Shown one piece after another: positions 33,541 through 41,835 of a DNA stretch of 64,000 nucleotides. This DNA is from Pedobacter puniceum (GTDB taxonomy: Bacteria; Bacteroidota; Bacteroidia; Sphingobacteriales; Sphingobacteriaceae): contig NZ_WKJI01000001.1 in NCBI RefSeq assembly GCF_009674685.1, forward strand, positions 558,001 through 622,000, read 5' to 3'. The translations under genes were made by a program, and so were the position numbers. The first letter of the stretch is position 1. Every line of letters begins with the position of its first letter. The notes below the pieces were generated by a model that saw nothing but the letters and a program-made list of their open reading frames with translations, ran no database searches and was not told the origin of the DNA.

Positions 33541-34797
33541 CTATCCTGGATAAAAAGTAAGAGTTACATTTCCTTGTAGATTATGTAGTTGCGAAGGAGA
33601 CGGTATTAATAAACCATTTCTTGTCGCCCCTGCATTTATAGTGTAAGCTTTTACAAAATTTCCTTTTATATAAACCTCCATTACGTATCTCGTAGTTCCT
33701 AGATTTGTAACATCTACTTCCATTCTCCACATAGGTAATTGCTTTAGATTTTTTAAGGTATTTAAATTAGCTGAAAAAGTTTGTGAATCAATTAAGGTAT
33801 TTGTTGAGTCATAAACTCTAACTTGTCCACTTAGTGGTTTTGATGGAGCGTTATTTACCTTAAAACTTATTAAATGAGGTAAGGGTCTTATTAATCTCGA
33901 TTCTTTTAAAGCGAAGAGTTGATATCCATAAACTTTATCATCACTTCTAACAAAATCATCCCAAAGACGGCCGGAAATATTAGAAAATGCAGTTTTAAAA
34001 GAGTTGTTTGTATAGAATATTGGAGCCTGACTAGGATAGAAAATGATTGTTTGCGGGTAAGGTTTACTCGCTCTTAATGAAGCATTATAAAATTCATTAA
34101 TTCTATCTTGAAGATAAACAGGATAAAAATTTATGATTGTATCTTGTATCTCATGTGAAATTAATATTTCGTCTGAATATTTTACTAAAGTATCGGATGC
34201 ATCGGTATTACTAGCAGGAATATTGTTGAATCTGCCAAAATACAATTCTACAGAGACAGAAGGATTCTGTGAAATCGCCCATGATTTCATTTTTTTTAGT
34301 AGTTCTAAAGCATCGTAATAGTTAGAAACATTTTTAGAACTTTGCCACCATTCGTCCTCTATTTGTATAGATGTAAATTTAGCTGTTAAAGGCTGAGCAT
34401 TGTTATAGCTCTTTATTAAATTTAGCGTATTTTCACTTGCTAAAGTAGCAGTGTGTTTGGGTATACCTTGGTTTTTTGCTTTCGTTATAAAAGCAGAAAG
34501 TTGTGTTTTTTTTGTAATTGAAGAAAGGATATTTGCCATTTGGTAATAACTAAATTTATTGATAGCATTACTATTGGCCCAGTTGATCAAGCTATCTTCT
34601 TTTACACTGTTACCTAGAATAATTAAAAATGTTGAATCTAGATATAGCCCTTGTATTCTTTGTATGTTCGTATATTGAGTAGAAGATACAAATAAGTTGT
34701 TCTTACTTTTAGTATTTATTTCGGTAGTTTCTATCGTGTTTTTTGTACATGAAAGAATTAGAAAAATAATTAGATAATAAAATATAGATTTTTTCAT
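33541..34797 (-). CDS. Lipoprotein of unknown family, possible TIM-barrel
   Basis: The 418-residue protein has a lipoprotein signal (FYYLIIFLILSCTKN, lipobox Cys 17). The central part alternates beta strands and helices in TIM-barrel style, with acidic residues at strand ends (SIQIEDEWWQSS, VSVELYFGRF, EILISHEIQD), and the last 110 residues look like a beta-sandwich. It resembles no family I can name. Being the last gene of the minus-strand polysaccharide series, it could be a periplasmic glycan hydrolase of the kind that accompanies synthase-dependent polymers (BcsZ, PelA, PslG); this is inference from context. Confidence 0.6.
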   Translation of the reverse strand: MKKSIFYYLIIFLILSCTKNTIETTEINTKSKNNLFVSSTQYTNIQRIQGLYLDSTFLIILGNSVKEDSLINWANSNAINKFSYYQMANILSSITKKTQLSAFITKAKNQGIPKHTATLASENTLNLIKSYNNAQPLTAKFTSIQIEDEWWQSSKNVSNYYDALELLKKMKSWAISQNPSVSVELYFGRFNNIPASNTDASDTLVKYSDEILISHEIQDTIINFYPVYLQDRINEFYNASLRASKPYPQTIIFYPSQAPIFYTNNSFKTAFSNISGRLWDDFVRSDDKVYGYQLFALKESRLIRPLPHLISFKVNNAPSKPLSGQVRVYDSTNTLIDSQTFSANLNTLKNLKQLPMWRMEVDVTNLGTTRYVMEVYIKGNFVKAYTINAGATRNGLLIPSPSQLHNLQGNVTLTFYPG

Positions 34798-34816
34798 AAG
34801 TATAATTTTTTTAAAG

Positions 34817-35725
34817 CTACAATTTTTTGATTAAAAATCCACCAAACATCATAGTTATCTTAAACTCCTCTGCCATCTCTTCAGAAACATCTTCTGCATA
34901 TACCTTTATTTCATTTTCTATACAGAAACCAGCCTTTTGTAAAACAGCTAATATGTCTGGGTAATTTCTAAATAGGTATAAATGATCTATAGCAGGGGCA
35001 TTGGTTGGCGTAGTTAAGAATAAAGTACCAGATGGTTTAAGAAGATCTTTTACTTTTAACAGTAATTTAACTGGGTCTTCAACATGTTCTAATACCTCAC
35101 CCATGGTAATAAAATCATATTTGTTTTTTGGATGAAAATCAAATACATCAGTATGAATGAAATTTACTTTTTCATTATTTACAAAATGCTTAGCCATGTT
35201 AATAGAGCTTTCACTGATATCTACCACATCAAAAGTTGTATCTTCTGAAAAAGCATTTAAAGCTTCATTTACATATAAGCCATGTCCGCCACCAATTTCT
35301 AAATAAGATTTAGCCGTAACGTAATGAGCTAAATTTTCTATATAATATTTAAGTAGTACATAATGATGTTTCCAAAGAAATTGCGAAACCAGTAAACCAT
35401 GCATATAATACTGCATGATTTCTGGATTTGCATAAACTCTTTTGTTTACTTCATCAAAAGAGGTACTAGAGTATTTTCCTGTTTCCCTAAATATTAAACC
35501 TTCATGTGTATAGTCTGCCAATAATTTTAAATAACAATCAATAGCATACTTTCTGGTTTTACCATTATTTTCTAATAGCTGGTCGTATTTGTCAAGAAAA
35601 GTAGTTGCTCGTTCAAAGAAGTCATCCTTTTTTAATTCCTTAATGTTTTTTAAGGCTTTTTTGTAGTGTATAGGATTTTGCTCTTTAATATAAGCTAAAG
35701 TATAATCTATAAAGGATTCCATCAT
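34817..35725 (-). CDS. Class I SAM-dependent methyltransferase
   Basis: The 302-residue protein has an N-terminal helical region of about 130 residues, then a Rossmann-type methyltransferase domain: motif I YLEIGGGHGLYV, motif II FDVVDIS, motif IV FITMGEVLEHVEDP and post-motif LKPSGTLFLTTPTNA. It transfers a methyl from SAM to an unknown acceptor. It lies 19 bp downstream of the SGNH-like gene in the minus-strand locus, so a methylated sugar or acyl group of the surface polymer is a reasonable guess. Confidence 0.88.
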   Translation of the reverse strand: MMESFIDYTLAYIKEQNPIHYKKALKNIKELKKDDFFERATTFLDKYDQLLENNGKTRKYAIDCYLKLLADYTHEGLIFRETGKYSSTSFDEVNKRVYANPEIMQYYMHGLLVSQFLWKHHYVLLKYYIENLAHYVTAKSYLEIGGGHGLYVNEALNAFSEDTTFDVVDISESSINMAKHFVNNEKVNFIHTDVFDFHPKNKYDFITMGEVLEHVEDPVKLLLKVKDLLKPSGTLFLTTPTNAPAIDHLYLFRNYPDILAVLQKAGFCIENEIKVYAEDVSEEMAEEFKITMMFGGFLIKKL

Positions 35726-35743
35726 GAAACGAGTATTTGATAA

Positions 35744-36760
35744 TTAATTAGCTTTTAACGTAGTGTAAAATTTCAGTTCTTGCTCGGTTGGTTTTACTTT
35801 GTCTTTTTTACGACTAAATCTTAGTCTTTGTGTAAAATACTCTGCAGCAATATCTTCTCCGTTAGATTGTAATAAAATTACATCTGGTTGTAAGTATTTG
35901 ATTTTATCTTGCCATTGAGATAAATAATCATCTATAGAATATCCCCAGTTAGCGGCATTGCATATTTCTTTATCTGGGAAGATGGTTTGTAATTGTCCAG
36001 AAATGGTGTTTTCATTATCTACAAAAGGAGAAAAGAAACCAGAATCTCCCATCAATAAAATACGTTGTTTTGTTTTTGGATATTTTAAATCATAGTTCAT
36101 TCTTAAACCTTGTTTGTTGGTAACAAGTTTATATGGTAAACCTTTACCTCCGTCAAGAATTTCATTTTTATTAGCTTCAAAATCTCCAAACGTTTCAGGT
36201 ATATCGCTCTCTTGATAGTTGATGGTAGATTTTACTTGGGCATAATTTTTAACATAACTAGCCAGAGTTTCTGCCACTAGCAAAGAACCTTTTTTGTTTA
36301 AGTGTCCATCAACTGGCATAAAAGTTATTTCTTTAGGATCTTGACCAATGATTGCCGGATTTAAATCAATAAAATCTACGCCATTTTCTTTGCAAAGTTG
36401 CTCTATGAAAGCTCTGCCGACTACTTGCATAGGTATATTAGGCTCTGATGTTATCCAACAAAAAGCTAGTTTAGCTCCTGATGCTTTAACCTCATTTGAT
36501 AAGGTTATAAATGCTTTTTTATACCTTTCTTTTAAGGTATCTAACATAATTTTTGCTTCTTCGCTATCTGCATAAAGCTCATCAATAGGTACAATAGGAT
36601 ATTTAGAAACCAATTTCTCTGCTTCGTATTCTGCTAAAAGTGCTTTGGATGCTGCCGAGCTTACAACGCTTTCGCTATCCTGGCTTTTAGTGTAGAAAAA
36701 ATAGGCTAAACCACCTATAATAACTAGTGCAAATAAAATTTTAGTAATGTTATTTTTCAT
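35744..36760 (-). CDS. Membrane-anchored SGNH-like protein with reordered motifs
   Basis: The 338-residue protein has one N-terminal membrane helix (residues 7-23) and an extracytoplasmic region. A block-V-like FMPVDGHLNKKGSLLVAE (D151, H153) comes first and the block-I-like LLMGDSGFFSP (S240) follows, with ILLQSNGED (N300) after it. In ordinary SGNH enzymes the GDS Ser precedes the Asp/His block, so this looks circularly permuted or made of two half domains. It starts 3 bp after the MBOAT stop, matching the AlgI/AlgJ-AlgX pairing where the SGNH partner moves the acyl group to the polymer. Confidence 0.7.
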   Translation of the reverse strand: MKNNITKILFALVIIGGLAYFFYTKSQDSESVVSSAASKALLAEYEAEKLVSKYPIVPIDELYADSEEAKIMLDTLKERYKKAFITLSNEVKASGAKLAFCWITSEPNIPMQVVGRAFIEQLCKENGVDFIDLNPAIIGQDPKEITFMPVDGHLNKKGSLLVAETLASYVKNYAQVKSTINYQESDIPETFGDFEANKNEILDGGKGLPYKLVTNKQGLRMNYDLKYPKTKQRILLMGDSGFFSPFVDNENTISGQLQTIFPDKEICNAANWGYSIDDYLSQWQDKIKYLQPDVILLQSNGEDIAAEYFTQRLRFSRKKDKVKPTEQELKFYTTLKAN

Positions 36761-36763
36761 AAT

Positions 36764-38188
36764 TTAAAATTGAAAGTATATAAACTGAGATTGATTATTA
36801 AGATTGTCTGATGAAAAAATGGCTACAATAATGGCTGCATAAGCTGTCCACCTAATGTAGTATGGTAAATCTTGTATGGCTAAGCCATATTCTTTGTTCC
36901 GTTGATACCATTCTACAGTAATTAGTAATAATGGCCATAAGAATATTGTAGGTTCTATATCCGGGATTTTCAAGTTAGAGAAATCTGCCAACCCGTTTAA
37001 TAAACCCCAAAAATGGGTTAGGGATTCTGATCTGAAAAGCATGGATGTAAATACCCAGAATGAGAAAGTAGCTAATCTGCTAAAAGCCGCATAATAATCA
37101 GGGTGATAAGTTTTAGCCCAACGTTTTCTTATTTTTTTGGTGTTGATTTCGTAAGCAAAAGCAATCCCGTACAGTAATCCCCAAAGTACAAAAGTCCAGT
37201 TTGCACCATGCCATAATCCGCTCAAAATAAAACTTATTAAGGTGGCAAACATCAATCCCCATACGCCCCAGTCTCTTTTGCTAAAAGCTAGCGGTGTAAA
37301 TATATAATCGTTCATCCATGTTGTAAAAGAGATATGCCATCTTCTCCAAAACTCTGTTGCACTTTGCGCAAAAAATGGATAGTTGAAGTTTTTAAAGAGC
37401 TCAAACCCCATCAGTTTTGCGCAACCTATAGCAATGTCTGAATAGCCAGAAAAATCACAATAAATTTGAATAGAAAATAATAAAGCACCTGTTGCAATGG
37501 TTACAGCATCTAAGTTCTCGTAATTTAGAAAGATATAGTTTACAGGTAATGCAATTGTATCTGCAACTACTATTTTTTTGAAAAAGCCCCATAGCATTTG
37601 TCTTAAACCATCTCTAAACAAAGGAGCGCTAACAGTTCTTTCTTTTAAGAATTGAGGTAATAAATGGCTAGCTCTTTCTATTGGTCCTGCTACTAACTGC
37701 GGAAAGAATGCTACGTGAGTTATAAATTCAAAATATTTATCAGAATAGCTGTATTTTTTTTGATAAACATCTACCATATAACCAATTAAATGGAATGTGA
37801 AAAAGCTGATGGCTAAGGGTAAAACTATATTTGGAGGATTGAAAGCAATATTTATATGGCTAAATGATAATAAAGTTAAGATAGACTGAACAAAGAAGAC
37901 AAAATACTTAAAATAGCAAAGTATACCTATATGTACCGCTAGCCCAAAAAGTAGCAAATAATACCGTTTCTTTTCATGATTTGTTTTGCCAATTAAACGC
38001 GTTATCAAAAAACAAAAAGAAGAGCTAAAGAGTAATAAAACGCCAAACCAATAATTCCACCAACAGTAGAAAACATAGCTACTAATGAGTATAATTAAGT
38101 TTTGTAATACTAAGTTTTTTCTAAATAACCAGTATAAACCTAGTACTATGGGTAAAAAAATAAAGAAAGTAAATGTTGTAAATAACAT
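36764..38188 (-). CDS. MBOAT-family O-acyltransferase (AlgI-like)
   Basis: The 474-residue polytopic protein has 10 or more helices. Conserved MBOAT features are FFPQLVAGPIERA, FSIQIYCDFSGYSDIAIG, EFWRRWHISFTTWMNDYIFTPL (H285) and the catalytic LSGLWHGANWTF (H327). AlgI-type proteins pass an acyl group across the inner membrane for O-acylation of exopolysaccharide or teichoic acid. Its start overlaps the acyl carrier protein stop by 1 bp, so the donor is probably the ACP thioester, as in DltB/DltC. Confidence 0.93.
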   Translation of the reverse strand: MLFTTFTFFIFLPIVLGLYWLFRKNLVLQNLIILISSYVFYCWWNYWFGVLLLFSSSFCFLITRLIGKTNHEKKRYYLLLFGLAVHIGILCYFKYFVFFVQSILTLLSFSHINIAFNPPNIVLPLAISFFTFHLIGYMVDVYQKKYSYSDKYFEFITHVAFFPQLVAGPIERASHLLPQFLKERTVSAPLFRDGLRQMLWGFFKKIVVADTIALPVNYIFLNYENLDAVTIATGALLFSIQIYCDFSGYSDIAIGCAKLMGFELFKNFNYPFFAQSATEFWRRWHISFTTWMNDYIFTPLAFSKRDWGVWGLMFATLISFILSGLWHGANWTFVLWGLLYGIAFAYEINTKKIRKRWAKTYHPDYYAAFSRLATFSFWVFTSMLFRSESLTHFWGLLNGLADFSNLKIPDIEPTIFLWPLLLITVEWYQRNKEYGLAIQDLPYYIRWTAYAAIIVAIFSSDNLNNQSQFIYFQF

Positions 38189-38436
38189 TAAGCTGATGTT
38201 TTTTGGACAATAATGTTTGTTAAATCATCAATGTTTTTTAAGTTCTGAATTTCTGTAAGTGTAAACTTAAAAGTATATTTTTTTTCAATTGCCGCTAAAA
38301 TTTGGATATGATTTAAAGAATCCCAACCATCGATATCATTAGCTGTGGTTTCTGGATTTAGCATAATTTCGCCTTCATCTATGATATCAGTAAAAATTTC
38401 ATTCAAGTCTAAAATGATTTGTTGCTTTTGGTTCAT
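38188..38436 (-). CDS. Acyl carrier protein
   Basis: The 82-residue ACP carries the 4'-phosphopantetheine site at S40 in IDGWDSLNHIQIL and the usual helix II. It is more acidic in the N-terminal half. The gene lies 3 bp after the FkbH-like gene and overlaps the MBOAT gene by 1 bp, so it is dedicated to this locus and is not the fatty-acid ACP. FkbH proteins load D-3-phosphoglycerate-derived glyceryl groups on such ACPs; the actual acyl group here is not proven. Confidence 0.93.
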   Translation of the reverse strand: MNQKQQIILDLNEIFTDIIDEGEIMLNPETTANDIDGWDSLNHIQILAAIEKKYTFKFTLTEIQNLKNIDDLTNIIVQKTSA

Positions 38437-38439
38437 GTG

Positions 38440-40170
38440 TTATAGATTATTAGAAATAGTGGTTGATAATTGATAATAAGTATTAATTTTTAAAATCCAT
38501 TGGTTGTTAAATACATCTTCGAAACCTAAAGAAGGATAAAGGTTTTTTACAAGTTCATTTTTTGCGGTAGGGATATATTCTCCAACAAGTTCTTCATAGT
38601 TGTTTTTCGCGGCAAAATCAACTAAAGTATTCATAATAAAGTTTTCCATACCTCTTTTAAGAACTCGGCAACTCATAGCCCAATTTTCTATAAATAATTG
38701 ATTTGAGTTTAATTCTTTTAAAAGGATGATAGCAATAAGACCGTGATCACCAAATTTGTCTTTTAGGCTAAAATTGATAACAAATTGCCCTTCAGTGTTT
38801 TTGTAGCTGAGAAGTTCTTCTTCAGAAAATCTTAGTGTTCTTAAATTAAATTGATTTGATCTTAGCGTAAGCTGAGATGCCCGAGGTAAATTGTATTGAT
38901 TTAAAGGGTCTACCTGCGCTATCATATTTAAGTCTCTTAAATACGATTCTTCGTCTTTAAATAAAGACGCATGTTTTAACCTTGCACTCTCTGTTTGATA
39001 CTTCTCTGTTCTGTTTTCGTCTAAACTAGATACTTGGGTAGTCTCAAAAAGATTTAAACTTTTTAAATAAGCTAAATATTCTGACGGGTCTTCTGGTAGC
39101 TCTGGTACTAGAATCTCAGGAATATTTTCTTTAACCATATTTCTTTCAAAAGGATTATCATCAATAAAAACCATACTATCAAATCCAATATTTAAGATTT
39201 GCTGTATTTTTTTGATGTTACTTACTTTATTATCCCAGTTGGCTATAAAAACGGCTATATCATCCATTTTTAAAATCATATCCGGATGTTTTAAAAAAGG
39301 TTCTAAGGCTATATTTTCTGTGTTTTTACTAACTACACAAAGAATAATACCTCTTTTCTTAAGTTCTTTTGCCCAATATTGTATTTCTGTGAATACTTTA
39401 CCGATACCAAAATTTCCTATTTGAATTTTTTCTACTCCATCATCCCCAATAATTCCTCCCCAAAGTGTGTTGTCTAAATCAAATATGGCACACTTAGTTA
39501 TGATACCTAGTTGCGCTTTTATTTGGTCTACAATAATTTTAGCAATAAGAGGTAAACTTTCAAGACTAAAAACCATATCGGCTTTGATATAATTTTTGAA
39601 ATCAAAAAGATAATCTATACCATACTGTGCTTGTTTGGATAAAATATCTACAAGTTGGAACTGAGATAGTTTAGCCGCAAGTTGCATTAACCCTATATTA
39701 ATTAAACGGGTTTGATAAAGCAAAGAGCCTACGTAACTACTGGTATAACTACCATAAATAGCATCATCAACTTCTAAAAAATTAAAATACAGCAGTTTTG
39801 CATTTAGGCTATGAGAAACTATAGCATGATAACTTTCTACTTCTTGAAGTTTTTCTTGAGCGAAACAAGGTTTAGTATCTGGAGGTGTTACATAAAAGTT
39901 TGATGCAAGTTTTTTGTGGTTTTCAAAAATGATTACGTAATCAGGTTCAAACTGGTGTAAATACGACTGTGGATTTTGTAATTGAAGGTGTATTTGATTA
40001 TAATCTGCTTCATAAATGCTTAAATCTATACGATTTTCTAAAGCAAATCCTTTTAGGGCAATACAAAGCAACTGAGTTGCAGAGTCTCCTAAAACAGCAA
40101 CTTTTAATTTGTATTTACAAGAAAACTCTTTCTTTAAGTTTTTTTTTAAAGAATTGAAATCTGAATACAT
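38440..40170 (-). CDS. FkbH-like HAD-family protein (glyceryl-ACP loading type)
   Basis: The 576-residue protein has three parts: an N-terminal SGNH-like/BF1531-type domain (VAVLGDSATQLL near residue 30), a HAD-IIIC phosphatase domain with catalytic D231 and D233 in FDLDNTLWGG and later VFIDDNPFERNMV, and a C-terminal GNAT-like domain (about 430-570, FGDHGLIAI and NWAMSCRVLKRGMENFIM). FkbH relatives dephosphorylate 1,3-bisphosphoglycerate-derived units and tether a glyceryl group to an ACP in polyketide pathways. With ACP and MBOAT next to it, a three-carbon acyl modification of the polymer is likely. Confidence 0.9.
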   Translation of the reverse strand: MYSDFNSLKKNLKKEFSCKYKLKVAVLGDSATQLLCIALKGFALENRIDLSIYEADYNQIHLQLQNPQSYLHQFEPDYVIIFENHKKLASNFYVTPPDTKPCFAQEKLQEVESYHAIVSHSLNAKLLYFNFLEVDDAIYGSYTSSYVGSLLYQTRLINIGLMQLAAKLSQFQLVDILSKQAQYGIDYLFDFKNYIKADMVFSLESLPLIAKIIVDQIKAQLGIITKCAIFDLDNTLWGGIIGDDGVEKIQIGNFGIGKVFTEIQYWAKELKKRGIILCVVSKNTENIALEPFLKHPDMILKMDDIAVFIANWDNKVSNIKKIQQILNIGFDSMVFIDDNPFERNMVKENIPEILVPELPEDPSEYLAYLKSLNLFETTQVSSLDENRTEKYQTESARLKHASLFKDEESYLRDLNMIAQVDPLNQYNLPRASQLTLRSNQFNLRTLRFSEEELLSYKNTEGQFVINFSLKDKFGDHGLIAIILLKELNSNQLFIENWAMSCRVLKRGMENFIMNTLVDFAAKNNYEELVGEYIPTAKNELVKNLYPSLGFEDVFNNQWILKINTYYQLSTTISNNL

Positions 40171-40266
40171 AAAATGAGAGCCAATTAATTTTTTAGTTAG
40201 CTATTATAAGCATAATATTGCTGAAATTTGTTTTAAATTAAAAATATTTTCATTTTAATTTTAGCT

Positions 40267-40665
40267 ATGAAGGACTTAAAAATGCATCATGTTGGATGCT
40301 TGGTAGATAGTATATTTAATACTTTTCAAAGTTATCAATTTTTATACCCTAATGCTCAACTATCAACTATTTATAGTATTGATAGCCAAAAGGTTAAGGT
40401 TGCGTTTTTAGATTTGGGTTCTGATGTTTTCATTGAACTTGTTGAAGTGGCTGAAGATAACTCTTCTTTAATAAAGATGATGAAAAAAGGTGTATCTTTT
40501 TATCATTTAGCGTTTATAGATTCAAATTTTGACGAAAGACTTGATTTTTTGCAGAATCAAAATTTTAGATTGATATCTATTTTTAACTCCGAAGCTTTTG
40601 AAAATAAAAGATGCGCATTTCTTTATTCACCAGAAATGCAGTTGATTGAAATTATTGAGCATTAG
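40267..40665 (+). CDS. VOC-family protein (methylmalonyl-CoA epimerase-like)
   Basis: The 132-residue protein has two beta-alpha-beta-beta-beta halves. HHVGCLVDSI gives the first metal His, SFYHLAFIDSNF the second His, and LIEIIEH the terminal Glu, as in glyoxalase/epimerase enzymes. It is the only plus-strand gene within the minus-strand half of the locus: divergent from fkbH (97-bp gap) and overlapping tail-to-tail by 14 bp with the next gene. FkbH-ACP cassettes elsewhere often carry such a VOC gene, so it may epimerise or tailor the ACP-bound acid. Confidence 0.82.
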   Translation: MKDLKMHHVGCLVDSIFNTFQSYQFLYPNAQLSTIYSIDSQKVKVAFLDLGSDVFIELVEVAEDNSSLIKMMKKGVSFYHLAFIDSNFDERLDFLQNQNFRLISIFNSEAFENKRCAFLYSPEMQLIEIIEH

Positions 40666-41833
40666 GTTGGAGTTTTAAGTCTTTTTCGTAGTTTGTAATA
40701 ATGGTGTTGATTAATGGATAATAATATTCCCAGAAGAAACTCACCCTTTCAGAAGCAATACTTCTATCGTAAAAGAACTTTCTAAAGAAATGAATTCCTT
40801 TGAAGCTTGAAGCATTTAAAGCGATAGGGTTATCGGCAAAATCACCTGCGAAATAGAAGAATTTATAGTCATCTCGATAATGCTCTATAACAGCTGGGAA
40901 TTGAGGTGGAATACCATTGTCGTCTAAAATTTTCTTACCCTTTTCGTTTACCTTTAAATCATAAAAAGAAACAATGTGATTATCTCTAGAGGTTTGCATA
41001 ATATCAAACCAAAAAGGATATTTCATACTTAAGGGAATATTGTATTTTTCTCTTTCTTCTTTAGCTGTTAAAATGTAAGGAACCTCAGCATCTAAATGTT
41101 CCACATTTTCTAAGATTAAAATTTTATCATCTTCATTCACAAAAGCAATCCCAGATTTTTCGAAAGGCCATTTAAAATTATTTTGAACTAAGTAATTATT
41201 AATAAGCCATCTTGGTAATTCTTTGTTTTTATTGGTGTCTAAAGAATCAAAATACCTACCTACCCAGCCAGTCCATTTTATTTTGAACTCTTTTTCAAAC
41301 TGTTCTCTTATTGGTTTTGTAGTTGGTGTACCAATACAGTTAAATTCAGTTAAAACAAGCTTATTTTGGGATTTCATTTTTTTTAGAAAAGTTAAATCAG
41401 GAATAGACATTCCACCATAAATAAGCTTAGATCTCTCGGTACTTTCTGTTAATTCTAACCATTCTTTTAAATAAATCCCATAAGTATCTGTGAAATAAGT
41501 TAAGTCACTATCATCGGCTAATTTTTGCAATTGGGTTTCATCAAATCTTTCTAATCCTTTAAGGGTATATTCTTGGTTGGGTTTAGGGAAAAATCCGAAA
41601 TAGTCATTCCCTACATTGTACAGCTTTTCTGATGTTTTAGAATATTTATTATACCTTAAAAACCAAGTTAAAGACGCATGTTCTTGGCCTTTTTTGTTGA
41701 GTACTGTTTTATCTACAATAGCAATAACCAATTTGGTTTTTGGCCATAAAACCCAGGCTAAATACATCCATAAGGGTAAAAACACAACTGCAAAGAATAA
41801 AATAGAGTTAAGTTTAAATTTAGGTCTTTTCAT
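40652..41833 (-). CDS. Membrane-anchored protein of unknown family
   Basis: The 393-residue protein has one N-terminal membrane helix (about residues 10-32) and a large periplasmic domain. Notable segments are LIYGGMSIPDLTFLKK, LVLTEFNCIGTPTT and KIKWTGWVGRYFDSLD, followed by a region with FWFDIMQTSRDNHIVSFYDL. It looks like a flavodoxin- or glycosidase-like alpha/beta fold, but I name no family. It starts 2 bp after the TPR/YaiO-type gene, implying a joint periplasmic role in polymer export or editing. Confidence 0.65.
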   Translation of the reverse strand: MKRPKFKLNSILFFAVVFLPLWMYLAWVLWPKTKLVIAIVDKTVLNKKGQEHASLTWFLRYNKYSKTSEKLYNVGNDYFGFFPKPNQEYTLKGLERFDETQLQKLADDSDLTYFTDTYGIYLKEWLELTESTERSKLIYGGMSIPDLTFLKKMKSQNKLVLTEFNCIGTPTTKPIREQFEKEFKIKWTGWVGRYFDSLDTNKNKELPRWLINNYLVQNNFKWPFEKSGIAFVNEDDKILILENVEHLDAEVPYILTAKEEREKYNIPLSMKYPFWFDIMQTSRDNHIVSFYDLKVNEKGKKILDDNGIPPQFPAVIEHYRDDYKFFYFAGDFADNPIALNASSFKGIHFFRKFFYDRSIASERVSFFWEYYYPLINTIITNYEKDLKLQPNAQ

Positions 41834-41835
41834 GC

